Source of the DNA: UBA5069 sp963773745
GTDB lineage: Bacteria > Chloroflexota > Anaerolineae > Caldilineales > Caldilineaceae
Assembly (NCBI GenBank): GCA_963773745.1
Contig: CAVZCL010000003.1
Span: forward strand, 62,001-126,000
Direction: 5' to 3'
Length of the DNA stretch: 64,000 nucleotides
Below are positions 17,539-27,412 of this stretch, piece after piece. The position numbers and the translations under genes were made by a program. The stretch's first letter is position 1, and each line of letters begins with the position of its first letter. The notes below the pieces were generated by a model. It saw only the letters and a list, made by a program, of their open reading frames with translations, was not told the origin of the DNA and ran no database searches.

Positions 17539-17980
17539 TGGGCTCATTCCTCCGGTGAAAAGGCCACATGTTGGGGCCAGGCATGGTGCGGCCCACGCCG
17601 CAACGTAGAGTTGGGACGCGGGTGCATGGTTGCGAACGCACTTGTTAGCTGGTGGAACGCCGGCCGGCAGGGTGCGCGTGATTGCGCACGAGGCAAGATA
17701 CAGCCATGACCGGCGCAGGTGCGCCGGTCAGGGTGTAATTTGCCTTGAGCATGGGGTGCGCCAGTGGCTGCACTGCGCAAGAGAGCGCTGCCTATCCGAA
17801 GACTATCGCGCTGACACAGCGAGATAGTGACAAAGGCGTCGCGTTTGAACTGAAGGGCAGGGCTCTGTGGCTCTCCGCAGGCTCGACTGTTGGTTAGCTT
17901 TCTCGGCGAAGCGCGTCGCCGCTTGAGGGAAGGGGGCCAACCATAGCACAGAAGCGAGCACTGGCATAATTGCGAAAATG

Positions 17981-18070
17981 TGGGGTGTAGGGTGTTGGGT
18001 GTGGGATTCGGACGAGATGAAGCGTTCCCCACACCCCACCCCACACCCTACACCCCACACCCTACACCCC
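17981..18070. repeat. Class E inverted repeat (GGGTGTGGG words)
   Basis: A G-rich left arm (TGGGGTGTAGGGTGTTGGG...) faces a longer C-rich right arm made of CCCACACCC and CCCTACACC words. The arms are built of short tandem words and pair in several registers. Related elements are at 54178-54238 and 61963-62004. Confidence 0.7.
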
Positions 18071-18125
18071 GGCCTGCATAACGGCATCTGTCCCGCCTGC
18101 CCGTTGTGCAGGTGCGCACCGCCTT

Positions 18126-18134
18126 TGGTATCAT
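18126..18134 (+). promoter_or_regulatory. Extended -10 promoter of dus
   Basis: TGGTATCAT fits TG-N-TATCAT. Start of transcription would be near 18141, about 35 bases before the GTG start codon. Confidence 0.45.
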
Positions 18135-18175
18135 CTGCCAACGCGCACGCTTGCGCGGCTTTGCTGGAGAACGCC

Positions 18176-19319
18176 GTGACAGAAACCTTCTGGCAGACGC
18201 TGCCCCGCCCCATCATCGGCCTCGCGCCCATGAACGGCGTCAGCGATCAGCCCTTTCGCTTCATCCAGAAAAAGTATGGCAACCCCATGGTGCTCTACAC
18301 CGAGTTCACCGCGGTGGAGCGGCTGCGCTTTGGGGACCCGGGACTCTTCAAGGATTTTCTCTTTGACGAGAGCCAGCGGCCGATCATTGCGCAGATATAT
18401 GGCCACCAGCCCGAGCTTTTTCGCCACATGGCCCTCTTCGCCTGCGAACTGGGCTTTGACGGCATTGACATCAACATGGGCTGCCCCAGCCACAGCATCG
18501 TGCACCGTGGCGCAGGCGCTGGGCTGATTCGCACGCCCGACGTGGCACAGGCAATTGTGGCCGCGACGAAGGCAGGGGTGGCCGATTTGGGTGAATGGGC
18601 GTAACCTGGCCGACGACGCATACGCGCCCCGCCGCTTTGTGCGCGCGGTGGAGGCGCGCCGCGCTGCGCTTCCGCTTGCCTCCCAGCAACGGCGCGCGCT
18701 GCCGGTGAGCGTAAAGACGCGCATTGGCTATGAAGTGCCCGAAGTGGGCGAGTGGATTCCGCGCCTGCTGGAGAGTGAACCGGCCGCGATTGCCATCCAC
18801 GGCCGCACGCTGCGCCAGGCCTATGCAGGCAGCGCCGACTGGGACGCGATTGGCCACGCCGCTGCGCTGGCGCAGGGTTCGCCCACGCTGCTGCTGGGCA
18901 ACGGTGATGTGGAGTCGCTTGACGATGCGCACGTCAGTGCACGTGCCTATGGGCTGGATGGCGTGCTGATTGGGCGGGGCAGTTATGGCAACCCCTTCAT
19001 CTTCAGCGATCGGGGCGCGCCGCCGCTCAACGGGCCCGACGCAGCGCGCAGCCTGCTGCGCATGCAGATTGCGCTCGAGCACGCATGGCTCTACGAGGAG
19101 ACCTTTCGCGCCATCGCGCGCTATCGCTTCATCCCCATGCGCAAGCACCTCAACTGGTACGTGCGCGGCGTCCATTCGGCGGCGTACATTCGCAATGCGC
19201 TCATGCGCACCACCTCGCCCGAGGAGGCAGAGGTCGTCCTGCGCCCCTACCTGGAGGCAGCGCAAACGGCCGTGGGGCGCGTCCCCAACGGACACCCGGC
19301 TGCCGTAGCGGCGGTGTAA
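18176..19319 (+). CDS. dus: tRNA-dihydrouridine synthase (frameshifted)
   Basis: About 381 residues. A TIM-barrel FMN enzyme that reduces uridines in the tRNA D-loop with NADPH. The landmarks are the N-terminal APMNGVSDQPFR, the catalytic Cys in INMGCPS, the SVKTRIG strand, AIHGRTLRQAY, and GNGDV followed by GVLIGRGSYGNPF. The frame breaks at the TTT near 18588-18590: removing one T restores the ADWVNGRNLADD junction, so this is probably a sequence error. The GTG start at 18176 has GGAGA six bases upstream and gives the expected N-terminus. It stands alone and is followed by a nested palindrome. Confidence 0.87.
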
Positions 19320-19346
19320 GCCACCGTTGGCAAGCACGCGCTGCGC

Positions 19347-19489
19347 TCGTAGCGGGGGGCTTCCAGCCCTCCGTTTTCGGCCGTCGCACTGCGCAGACTA
19401 CGGAGTCACGCCGGGAGAGGTGATCTACGGTCGTCACGCCGGGAGACGTGACCTACAACAGCCGGAGGGCTGGAAGCCCCCCGCTACGA
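19347..19489. repeat. Nested inverted repeat (class G arms enclosing class F repeats)
   Basis: Perfect 27-base outer arms (TCGTAGCGGGGGGCTTCCAG...) at 19347-19373 and 19463-19489. The loop holds two direct copies of a GTCACGCCGGGAGANGTGA unit, the word that forms arms of the element at 60140-60349. It follows the dus stop by 27 bases. Confidence 0.85.
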
Positions 19490-19549
19490 CGGGCCGCATG
19501 CTTCCAACACGTAGCGATAGCCCGCCGCTACGCATCTGCCCCTCGCTGG

Positions 19550-19558
19550 TGGTAGACT
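19550..19558 (+). promoter_or_regulatory. Extended -10 promoter of the pentaheme cytochrome gene
   Basis: TGGTAGACT fits the TG-N-TAnAnT form seen before other genes here. The predicted start near 19565 leaves a leader of about 70 bases. Confidence 0.4.
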
Positions 19559-19633
19559 GAACCTATCCCCCATTTCTCAACAGCGAACCAGCCATTGATC
19601 GCGTGCGTTCGCGCGATCAGGGAGAGCGCACGC

Positions 19634-21449
19634 ATGACACCACCCCTTTCTCGCACAGTGCGCCGCGCCGGCGCAGGCCTCGGCGCATTGATTCTGCTCG
19701 CCACGCTGGCGCTCTTTGCACGCGCCGCATGGGCACAGGACGCAGCGCCCACTGGGCCCGTTACACCTCCACTGGCCACCACCCCGCGCGACTTTCTGCT
19801 GCCCGGCACGCAGCCCGGCGGTCTCGATGCGCCGCTTGTCGCTTCGCAGTCGTGCGGCTTCTGCCACGTCAGCGAGATTGTGGATGACTTCGCCGGCTCG
19901 ATGATGGCCAACGCCGCACGCGACCCTCTCTTCCGTGCAGCGCTGCAGGTGGCAAATGCAGACGCCGCCGGCAGCGGCGAGCTCTGCCTGCGCTGCCATG
20001 CGCCCAATGGATGGCTGGAAGGGCGCTCCAGCGTGACGGATGGCAGCGCGCTCACCAAGAACGACCTGCAGGGCGTCTCGTGCAGCTTCTGCCACAGGCT
20101 GGTGGCCCCGCAGCCAGTGGCCGGCGAAGCGCCGTCCGACGCCGGCCGAACGCGCCCACGCCGCGGCCACGTCGGGCGCGCACCTCATTGCCGGCAGCGG
20201 CGCGTACATAGTGGACCGCAATGACCTGCGCCGCGGCCCCTTTGGCGCAGAAGGCGCCCCCCACGACTCCGCACAGAGCAGCCTGCTGCGATCCGCGCAG
20301 CTCTGCGAAACCTGCCACGACATCGACAACCCAACGCTATCGTTCAACGAAAGCACGCAGGAATACGAGCTCAATCCGCTCGATGCGCCTGCGTCCGCCA
20401 ATGCCAAACTCTTCCCCATTGAGCGCACCTACAGCGAGTGGGAATTCAGCGCCTTCAACGGGGAGAACGGGGGCGTAGCCGAGGTGAGCGCGTTCTATCC
20501 GGGCATGAAGCGCGCCACAATGACGGAAGATGGCCCCGTAACGGTCTGTCAGGATTGCCACATGCCCCTCATCGAAGCGCCGCTCAGCGAGGGTGGCACG
20601 GTGCGCACCGTGGGCCGCCACCAGTTCGCGGGCGGCAGTGCCCTCTGGCAGAAGGGAATTGCCGCCTTCTGGGGTGATGTGCCGGGCGACAGCCTCTTTG
20701 ACGCAAGCGTGATCACCAACTCGGTGGCCCTGGGTGAGGAGATGCTCCAGCGCGCCGCCACGCTGGAGATTACTGTGACCGCCGCCATTACGCCCGATGT
20801 GGCCAATGTCGCGGTGAAGATTATCAATAACACGGGCCACAAGCTGCCCACAGGCTATGCCGAGGGGCGGCGCATGTGGCTTGAGGTGCGCGTCTATGAT
20901 GCCAACGATGCGCTCATGGCCGTCTCGGGCATGCCCACGGAGACGGGCGGCCTGCTGCACCCGGGCCGCATCTACGAGATCAAGCAAGGGATCACCGCCG
21001 CCCACGCGCTGGCGCTGGGGCGGCCCGCGCTGGAGGGCGAGAGCTTCCACTTCATCCTCAATAACACAGTCGTCAAGGATAACCGCATTCCGCCGCGCGG
21101 CTGGGATAAGGCGGGCTACACCGCACGCGACATGCTGCCGGTGGGAGCGACTTACCAGCCCGGGCAATACTGGGACCTTGACTATTTTGTGCTGCCCGCC
21201 GGCGCACGCCGTGTGGATTTCCGCCTGCTCTTCCAGGCCGCATCCGATGAATACCTGGATTTCCTGGCGGCGGAGGCCAACACGCCTGTGGATGACGGCG
21301 TGGTGGGCGAACCGGTCAACTGGGGGCAGGTGGTTGCCGACCTGCGCACGGAACTCAAGCTCGACGCGCCCGTCGTCATGGCTCAAGCCTCGCGCCTCAC
21401 CCCAGCCGCCTACACCGAAAGAACCTACCTGCCAACAGTCAAGCAGTAA
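19634..21449 (+). CDS. Secreted pentaheme cytochrome c (frameshifted)
   Basis: About 605 residues. A signal peptide ends near FARAAWAQ. Five c-type heme motifs are visible: CGFCH (from Cys74), CLRCH, CSFCH, CETCH and CQDCH. The C-terminal half has the conserved NNTGHKLPTGYAEGRRMW segment found in a family of multiheme cytochromes with a beta-rich tail; their electron partners are mostly unknown. The frame changes between about 20130 and 20165, with heme motifs conserved on both sides, so a single indel is likely. No maturation or partner genes adjoin. The TAA stop is part of a perfect 110-bp palindrome shared with the convergent tsaE gene. Confidence 0.83.
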
Positions 21450-21555
21450 CAAGAAACAGCGGTACACAGATTCCACAGAAAAGAACAGACAACAACGGAT
21501 ATCCGTTGTTGTCTGTTCTTTTCTGTGGAATCTGTGTACCGCTGTTTCTTGTTAC
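21446..21555. repeat. Perfect 110-bp palindrome with no loop, stop to stop
   Basis: Two 55-base arms match at every position, with the centre between 21500 and 21501 (GGAT/ATCC). The left end contains the TAA of the cytochrome gene and the right end the TAA of tsaE. The arms begin GTAACAAGAAACAGCGG and contain the TACACAGATTCCACAG word shared with 49933-50132. Confidence 0.95.
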
Positions 21556-22091
21556 TCGAAGGCGCGCAGGAGTGCGGTGGCGCGGGGGCCTGTGGCTGTG
21601 AAGGTGAGCGTGCGCTCATCGTCGCCGGCGGCGTAATCGAAGTGCACGGTGAGCGCCTCTTCGGGCAGGAGCGCGGCAATGCGTTCGCTCCACTCCACCA
21701 GCAGCACGCTGTCGCCCTCAAGCAGGTCAGCCAGGCCCAGCGTATCAACCACCTGCTCGCCTGCTTCGGCCATGCCCAGTCGATAGGCGTCCATGTGGTG
21801 CACCGTGAGGCCGCCTGCAACCGAGTACTCGTTGACGAGGGTGAAGGTGGGGCTGGTCACGCGTACGCCGCCACCCTTGCCCTGCACCATGCCCTGAACC
21901 ATGTCCTGCACCATAGCCCCCACCACACCCTGCACAAAGGTCGTCTTGCCCGCGCCCAGGTCACCTTGCAGCCGCACGACGTCGCCGGCGCGCAACAGGC
22001 GGCCCAGGCGCGCGCCCAGCGCGCGCGTCTCGGCTGCCGATTGGGTCAGGACGGTGTACATGGTTTCGGGCCGGCGCGGCGTCTCCACCAT
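21552..22091 (-). CDS. tsaE: TsaE, tRNA threonylcarbamoyladenosine biosynthesis ATPase
   Basis: A 179-residue P-loop ATPase that works with TsaB/TsaC/TsaD in making t6A37 of ANN-decoding tRNAs. Walker A is GDLGAGKT at 43-50. The later TSPTFTLVNEY and HMDAYRLG segments are family hallmarks. An insert with MVQ-repeats (MVQDMVQGMVQGK) near residue 60 is unusual and looks like slippage of a nine-base unit. The start at 22091 lies two bases after the stop of the upstream gene; an internal ATG at 22061 (MYTVLTQ) would give a more typical N-terminus and is a fair alternative. Confidence 0.88.
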   Translation of the reverse strand: MVETPRRPETMYTVLTQSAAETRALGARLGRLLRAGDVVRLQGDLGAGKTTFVQGVVGAMVQDMVQGMVQGKGGGVRVTSPTFTLVNEYSVAGGLTVHHMDAYRLGMAEAGEQVVDTLGLADLLEGDSVLLVEWSERIAALLPEEALTVHFDYAAGDDERTLTFTATGPRATALLRAFE

Positions 22092-22093
22092 AC

Positions 22094-24611
22094 TTAAATG
22101 CCGTTGTCGCGGCTGCGCTCCACTTGCTCAACGGCCTGCCGGACAATCGCTTCGGCAAGCTTCTGCGAGCGCGCTTCGGCCACAATCTCCACAGTCGGCT
22201 TGTCGCTGTGCGGCGAAATATGCACCCACGCATCATCGGGCAGCCAAACCTTAATGCCGTCAACGGTCTCTACATCGCTCGCCTTGTAGGCATCGTTGAC
22301 GCGGCGCATGACGCCACCCTTGGCGTCCCACGGCGTATGCACCGAGCCCTTGACAAGATGCATGGGCGGCAGATAGCGCACGATCTCGCTGAGCGGCATT
22401 GCGCGTACGGCCAGGTACTCAAGCAGCCGCACTGTGGCCATGAGCCCGTCCACCACCGGCATAAAATCGGGGAAGATGAAGCTGCCTGTGCCGTCGCAAA
22501 CGAGCAGTGTATCGCCCTGGGTGGCGGCGTGGGTCTGCGCGTTGCATGCTTTGGCCAATGCGCTGGATGGGCGCATCATGCCAGCCGGCGATGGTGTCGA
22601 AGGCGGTGGGCATGGTAATGGGCACGGCGACAGGGCGGCCCGGGTGGGCGTAGAGTGCGATTTCGAGCATGAGCGCAGCGGCGACCTCATCGCTGATGGT
22701 CGCACCGGTTTCGTCGACAATGAAGATCTTCTCGCCACCCACATCCAGTTGCACGCCCACAGTGGCGCCCAGGGCCAGGACGATTTTACCCACGCGCTCC
22801 TGGTTCTCGCGGAAGTCGTCGTGCAGCATGGCCAGCCTGGCTTCGTCGGTGCGGGCGTTGAGCGCCACCACGTCGACGCCCAGCTTGTTGACAATGCGCG
22901 AGAGCGCGTCGGCCGCCGAACCGTTGGAGAAGTCGAGCACGACCCTGAAGTTGGCCGACCTGATGCGCGCCACGTCCACATGGCGCAAGAAGGTTTCGAG
23001 GTAGGCCTCGACAGGCTCGTGCGCGTAGTCGATGCGGCCGATGTCATCGAGGTAGGCGCGCCGGAAGTCGGCGCGGAAGAAGTTGCGCTCCATATTGCGC
23101 TCGGCGGCGGTGTCGGGGTTGAGCCCTCTCACGTCGAGCATGCGAATGTCCACCACGCGCTGATCAAATGGGCTAATGCGCACATGCAGCCCGGCCGAGG
23201 TATCGGCACGATGGCGCACAAAGTGGCGCAGCACGGGAATGGGCACCGAGCCCAGGTCCCACACATTGACGCCCGTGCCCGGCAGCCCGCTGATGAGCGC
23301 GCGCTTGAGCATGCGCGAGGCGCGGTGCTCGTCGCGATTGATGGCAACATAGGAGCCCTTGGGCAGGGTTGCCCCCAGCGCCGCACCCAGCTTGGCGGCA
23401 AACTCGGGCGTCAACTCCACATTCACAACGCCGGAGACACCGAAGCGGCCAAAGAGCGAGCGCCGCCCCTGGTTGCCCCAGATGATGCTCTCCTTGACGA
23501 CGGTCCCCGGCTCGATTTCCTTGCGCGGCCAGAGCTTGACGTCGGGGTGGATGACGCTGCCTTCGCCGATGACGCAGTTGTCGCCAATCACTGCGCCCTC
23601 AAAGATCATCACCTTGGGCTTGAGGCTGCACTCGCGCACGATGATGGCCCCGCGCACCTCGCAGCTTTCGCCTATGTAGTTGTTGCGCCAGATGACGCTG
23701 CGTTCGATGAGCGTGTAGTTATCCACCACCGAGTAGTCGCGCACCACGGCCGGCCCATAGATGCGCACGCCATCCTTGATTTTGACCTCGTTGCCAAGGT
23801 ACAGGGGACCATAGAGCTGCGCGTTGGGGGCAATCTCCACGTCATTGCCCACATAGACGCCACCCCCCAAATGCTCGCCAATGGGCTGCGCCAGCTTGAC
23901 GCGGCCGTGGAGCACATCTGAATTGGCGCGGTGATACTCCTCAATTGTGCCCACGTCACACCAGTAGCCCTCGGCAATGTAGCCGAAGAGGTGCAACTGC
24001 TCCTGGAGCATCGCCGGGAAGAGATCCTTGGAGAAATCGTACTGCGTATCGGGCGGGATCATGTCGAGAATCTCGGGCTGGAGCACGTAAATGCCCGTGT
24101 TCACCGTGTCGGTGACGATGTCACTCCAGCTCGGCTTCTCGAGAAAACGCACAATCGAGCCATCCTCGGCGGTCACCACAATGCCAAACTCGGCAGGGTT
24201 GGGGACGTGGGTGAGGGTCATAGTGGCGAGCGCGCCCTTGTCCGTGTGGGCCGCCACAATTGCGTTGAGGTCGAAGTCTGTCAGCGCGTCGCCGCTAATG
24301 ACGAGGATTGGTTCGTCGCCGCCCAGCAGGCCGCAGGCATTCTTGACGCTGCCTGCCGTGCCCAGAGGCGTCTCCTCTACGCAGTAGGTGATCTTGAGCC
24401 CCATACTGCTGCCGTCGTCGAAATAGTCCTGGATTGCGGAGGCCATGAAACGCAGCGTCACGACAACGTCGGTAATGCCGTGACTGCGCAACTGGTCCAG
24501 CATGTGGGCCATGACGGACTTGTTGACAATGGGCACGAGGGGCTTGGGGCGGCCGACTGTAAGCGGACGGAGCCGCGAACCTTCACCGCCAGCCATTACA
24601 ACTGCTTTCAT
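22094..24611 (-). CDS. Mannose-1-phosphate guanylyltransferase fused to degenerate phosphomannomutase (frameshifted)
   Basis: About 839 residues. The N-terminal nucleotidyltransferase (GGEGSRLRPLT at 8-18, GDALTDFDL) is followed by left-handed beta-helix hexapeptide repeats (about 250-370), then a phosphohexomutase-like region. In the latter the catalytic Ser loop (TASHNP in active enzymes) reads GLHVRISPFDQ and the metal loop DGDGDR reads DVGGEK, so mutase activity is doubtful; this is a known variant of the fusion in Actinobacteria and Chloroflexi. The N-terminal part likely makes GDP-mannose or another nucleotide sugar for cell-surface glycans. The frame breaks near 22560; conserved sequence resumes as GDTLLVCDGTGSFIFPDF. 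Two bases separate its stop from tsaE. Confidence 0.84.
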
Positions 24612-24764
24612 ACGGTCACGCGCACGCCTTCATTGGGGGGAAAGTGGAACAGGTGATTGGTTAAGTGGTTGATTGGCAACGGGTAAGTGGCAAATAGCAA
24701 TCCTGGCAATCCAGCGCGGCGCGCACGCTTCCATGCGCCGAACCCTTGAACCTTGAAACCCCGT

Positions 24765-25610
24765 TCAAACCGGAGGCCAGGGATAGTTGCGCCGAGCCGG
24801 TGCCGGAGCGGGGAAGCAGCCCTGCTTGAGCAGCGTGTGCACGCGCGCCACGAACGCGCGCCGCTCTGCCGTGCTCAACAGCAAGCTCAGTTGCTGCGTC
24901 AGGTCGCTCTCTTGGGCCACAAGCTGCATGCGCAGGTCGTCGAGGTCATCGAGCAGCGGCTGCGCGATCGGCTCACCGCTAAACTCCCAGAGCACAGTGC
25001 GCAGCTTGTACTCGGTGTGAAAGGTGAGGCCGTGGTCAATTGCCCAGAGCCGCTGTTCGGAACCGACCAGGCAATGGCCACTCTTGCGGTCGGCGTTGTT
25101 AACAATCGCATCGAAGAGCGCCAGTTGCCGCAGCGATTCGGCGTGGCGTGCATCGGCCTGGATCGTAAAGTAGTGGGCCTCGGAATCGTGGTCCACGTAG
25201 AACTGCACGCTTCCCAGCCCACGCGAGGCGTCGCGCAGCACGGTGGGCGGCACCAGGTCCCAGCCCAGGGTGTGAGAAACGAGGTAGGCGGCGGTTTCGC
25301 GCTTGCAGAGGGTGCCCCACTCAAAGTCCCAGAGCGGGTTCTCGCCGCGCTGCGGCTTGTAGACAACGGGCAGCTCAAACTCGCCATGATGCACCACTGC
25401 CAGAAAGCTGTGGTTGGAGCTGTAGGGCAGCAGGCCGCGCTCGCGCACGTCTCCGTTCAGCAGCGCATCGAGCACGTCGGCTTCGGTGATTGCGACCGGG
25501 TCATCCGTCGCATCAACGTCGCGAGTGTCACCATCGTGGCTCTCGGTGGGGCTCTCGGTGGGGCGCTGCTCCGGTCGGTTCTTTTTGGATGGTGCAGTGC
25601 TGGAGGACAT
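24765..25610 (-). CDS. SCO1664 family PI3/4-kinase-like (HipA-fold) protein
   Basis: A 281-residue kinase-fold protein. Lys85 in VVYKPQRGE, the catalytic loop DAIVNNADRKSGH (167-179, with Asn172 and Asp174) and Asp192 in AIDHGLTFH match the phosphoinositide-kinase-like/HipA arrangement. The first 40 residues are polar and probably disordered. It is the third gene of a conserved trio with DUF3090 and a phosphoglycerate-mutase-like protein, in the same order known from Actinobacteria, where the trio neighbours mycothiol ligase genes. No mshC-like gene is seen in this window. Substrate unknown; the protein is not expected to be a toxin because no HipB partner adjoins. Confidence 0.8.
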   Translation of the reverse strand: MSSSTAPSKKNRPEQRPTESPTESHDGDTRDVDATDDPVAITEADVLDALLNGDVRERGLLPYSSNHSFLAVVHHGEFELPVVYKPQRGENPLWDFEWGTLCKRETAAYLVSHTLGWDLVPPTVLRDASRGLGSVQFYVDHDSEAHYFTIQADARHAESLRQLALFDAIVNNADRKSGHCLVGSEQRLWAIDHGLTFHTEYKLRTVLWEFSGEPIAQPLLDDLDDLRMQLVAQESDLTQQLSLLLSTAERRAFVARVHTLLKQGCFPAPAPARRNYPWPPV

Positions 25611-25648
25611 CGGCGTGTGGCCCTGTTGCCATTCTCATGGCAGCCTGA

Positions 25649-26201
25649 TCAGAAGATGACGGGGACGGAGTGGCCGTCGCTGCGCGGGCAGAAGTGGCCG
25701 CCGCGGTCAATGGGGCGGCCGCAAAGGGGGCAAATTGGCCTCCCCTGGGAGATGACCTCGAGCGCGTGCTCGCTCATGGCGCGCATGAGCGCCGCGCGAG
25801 GCCACAAAGCGCACCGCAGGCACCGAATCGTCCTCGGGGTCAACGACGGCCCCCTCTTCGTTGATGACCAGCGCCTTGGCCACAATCCAGATCTGGTCGT
25901 CATCCTCATCATAGCCAATGCTCAACTCGCCCACGCGGAAAGCGGGCTCGGCAGGCGGCTCCACCTGCAGGCGTATGCCGCGCGTCGTTGCGGGTGGCAG
26001 CTCGGGATACTGCTTCTCAAGGTCCTCCAGCAACTGGAGCACGCTGAGCGCGAGGCTGTTCACCTCCTGCTTCTCCATCACCAGGCTCACTGTGTCGGCG
26101 CCGGCGCGGGCCTGCAGAAAGAAAGTGCGCTTGCCGGGTTCGCCCACGGCATCAGCCACAATCTGGGAAACTGGGTTAAGGTCATGCATATAATCTGCCA
26201 T
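25649..26201 (-). CDS. DUF3090 family protein (frameshifted)
   Basis: About 184 residues. It starts MADYMHDLNPVSQIVADAVG and contains GKRTFFLQARAG, then a frame break near 25795-25805, and ends with a zinc-binding CPLCGRPID...HFCPRSDGH segment. This N- and C-terminal pairing is diagnostic for DUF3090. Function unknown. The middle gene of the phosphomutase/DUF3090/SCO1664 trio; 38 bases separate it from the kinase gene. The break is probably a one-base sequence error. Confidence 0.8.
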
Positions 26202-26328
26202 AGTCACCATACGGACGCTGTCCGCCAGCCAGAAAGGGGGGATGTTCGCCAGGATGACGAGCACACATTGATAAGAGAAGCAACGCAACGCAGGAGTGCG
26301 CTGCCAGCCGTGCGCTACACTTTGAGCG

Positions 26329-27048
26329 CTAAACGTTCGTGGTATCGGGCTGCGGCAGCACGTCGGGCGCAGCGGTAGGCTGCTCACTCTCCGCCTCCGC
26401 CTTGGGCGGCTTTACCTCGTAGATGGGCAGTTCCGCCGTCACATTCATGTTGAGCAGCGCCGGCCGGCCATCAAAGAGGGCCAGCGTGCTGAGCGACGCC
26501 GTGCTGATCTGGATGCGCTGGAAGAGGTCCATGGGCGTGCCGGCAAAGTGCGCAAGCAGCGTGCGAATGACGTCACCGTGGCTGAAGATCACAATGGTTT
26601 GGTTGGGGTGCGCAGCAGCCAGCCTCTCCACTGCACTCACAGCGCGCGCCTGTGTTTCGCGCAGCGTCTCGCCACCGGGGAAGCGAAAGGCGCTGGGAAA
26701 ATGCTGCACCTTGGACCAGTCAGACAGCTTGTTAAGTTCCTTGAGCTCGGCCCCCATCCATTCGCCGTAATCGACCTCAAGCAGGCCGGGCTCCTGGCAA
26801 ACGGGCAATCCCAGAACGTTGGCAAGGGGCTGTGCGGTTTCCACGCAGCGCTCCAGCGGGCTGGAGTAGACGGCGCTGATGGGCTGTTTTGCCAACATGG
26901 CGGCCAGCGCCTGGGCCTGCTCGCGCCCCTTGTCGTTCAGATGCACCTCGGGCGCACGCCCGGCCAAACGGCCGCTGCTCACCCACTCATTTTCGCCATG
27001 GCGCACAAGTAACACGAATGTCGCCGTCGGTTGATTTTCAGTCAGCAT
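26329..27048 (-). CDS. Histidine phosphatase family protein (MSMEG_4193-like phosphomutase)
   Basis: A 239-residue phosphoglycerate-mutase fold protein with catalytic RHGENEW (residues 16-22), the ERCVETA helix and the second catalytic His in VIFSHGDVIRTLL. The final 30 residues are a Pro/Glu-rich tail. It is the first gene of the trio and is likely a phosphatase acting on a small phospho-metabolite; the substrate is not established. Co-occurrence with a kinase-fold protein hints at opposing activities. Confidence 0.85.
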   Translation of the reverse strand: MLTENQPTATFVLLVRHGENEWVSSGRLAGRAPEVHLNDKGREQAQALAAMLAKQPISAVYSSPLERCVETAQPLANVLGLPVCQEPGLLEVDYGEWMGAELKELNKLSDWSKVQHFPSAFRFPGGETLRETQARAVSAVERLAAAHPNQTIVIFSHGDVIRTLLAHFAGTPMDLFQRIQISTASLSTLALFDGRPALLNMNVTAELPIYEVKPPKAEAESEQPTAAPDVLPQPDTTNV

Positions 27049-27160
27049 GCTCTCGGTTCTTCCTCTCAGATCTTTAGGCCAAGGATAGCACAGGCAAGAC
27101 GGGAACAGAAGTGGATTCCTTCCCGTCGGGGAGGGCCGCGATTGGGATGCGTGTGAGACG

Positions 27161-27237
27161 GGTTGATTGGTAACTGGTCAAGTGGTAAATGCCAATAGGG
27201 GCCGCCAGCTATCATTTGACCAATTTACCAATCAACC
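27161..27237. repeat. Class J inverted repeat (GGTTGATTGGTAA)
   Basis: Arms of about 23 bases at 27161-27183 and 27214-27237 agree except for two or three positions, around a 30-base loop. The same words occur singly at 24655-24700. It lies between divergent genes, so it is not at a gene end, unlike most of the others. Confidence 0.7.
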
Positions 27238-27251
27238 GTTCACCTCTCTCC

Positions 27252-27297
27252 ATCTGCGACCAACCACATCTGCGACCAACCAATCTGTGACCAACCA
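27252..27297 (+). repeat. Three 15-base tandem repeats before glyA
   Basis: ATCTGCGACCAACCA occurs twice and ATCTGTGACCAACCA once, in tandem. They sit 116-161 bases before the glyA start. They could be operators or slippage products. Confidence 0.55.
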
Positions 27298-27412
27298 ATT
27301 GACGAAAGCGCCGAAGTTTGTTACCGTTCAACTGCCGGGCGCTGTTCCGGCCTGCGGACGCACGCGCTTTCTTCGCGCCGCAGCTTCTCCACACTGCAAG
27401 GAGCGAATTTGC

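Larger units (their letters stand above)
17539..18175. other. Intergenic region, divergent genes
   Basis: About 640 bases separate divergent genes. It contains a perfect nine-base-arm hairpin at 17708-17729 (GACCGGCGC/GCGCCGGTC, four-base loop), a class E repeat at 17981-18070 and the dus promoter at 18126-18134. I see no convincing coding frame in the remainder. Confidence 0.5.

Noticed and set aside
19400..19460. Possible CRISPR-like direct repeats (GTCACGCCGGGAGANGTGA twice)
   Set aside because: Only two copies, different spacing, no cas genes, and they form part of a nested inverted repeat.
22434..23921. A 495-codon plus-strand open frame opposite the ManC/ManB fusion
   Set aside because: No domain, low-complexity His/Val/Ala content, antisense to a clear enzyme.
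24765..25610. HipA toxin of a toxin-antitoxin system
   Set aside because: The kinase fold is shared, but there is no HipB-like gene beside it and the gene order matches the SCO1664 trio.
27238..27412. A glycine riboswitch before glyA
   Set aside because: The leader has three tandem ATCTGCGACCAACCA units but none of the conserved aptamer core segments that I could recognise, and no terminator or anti-terminator pair.
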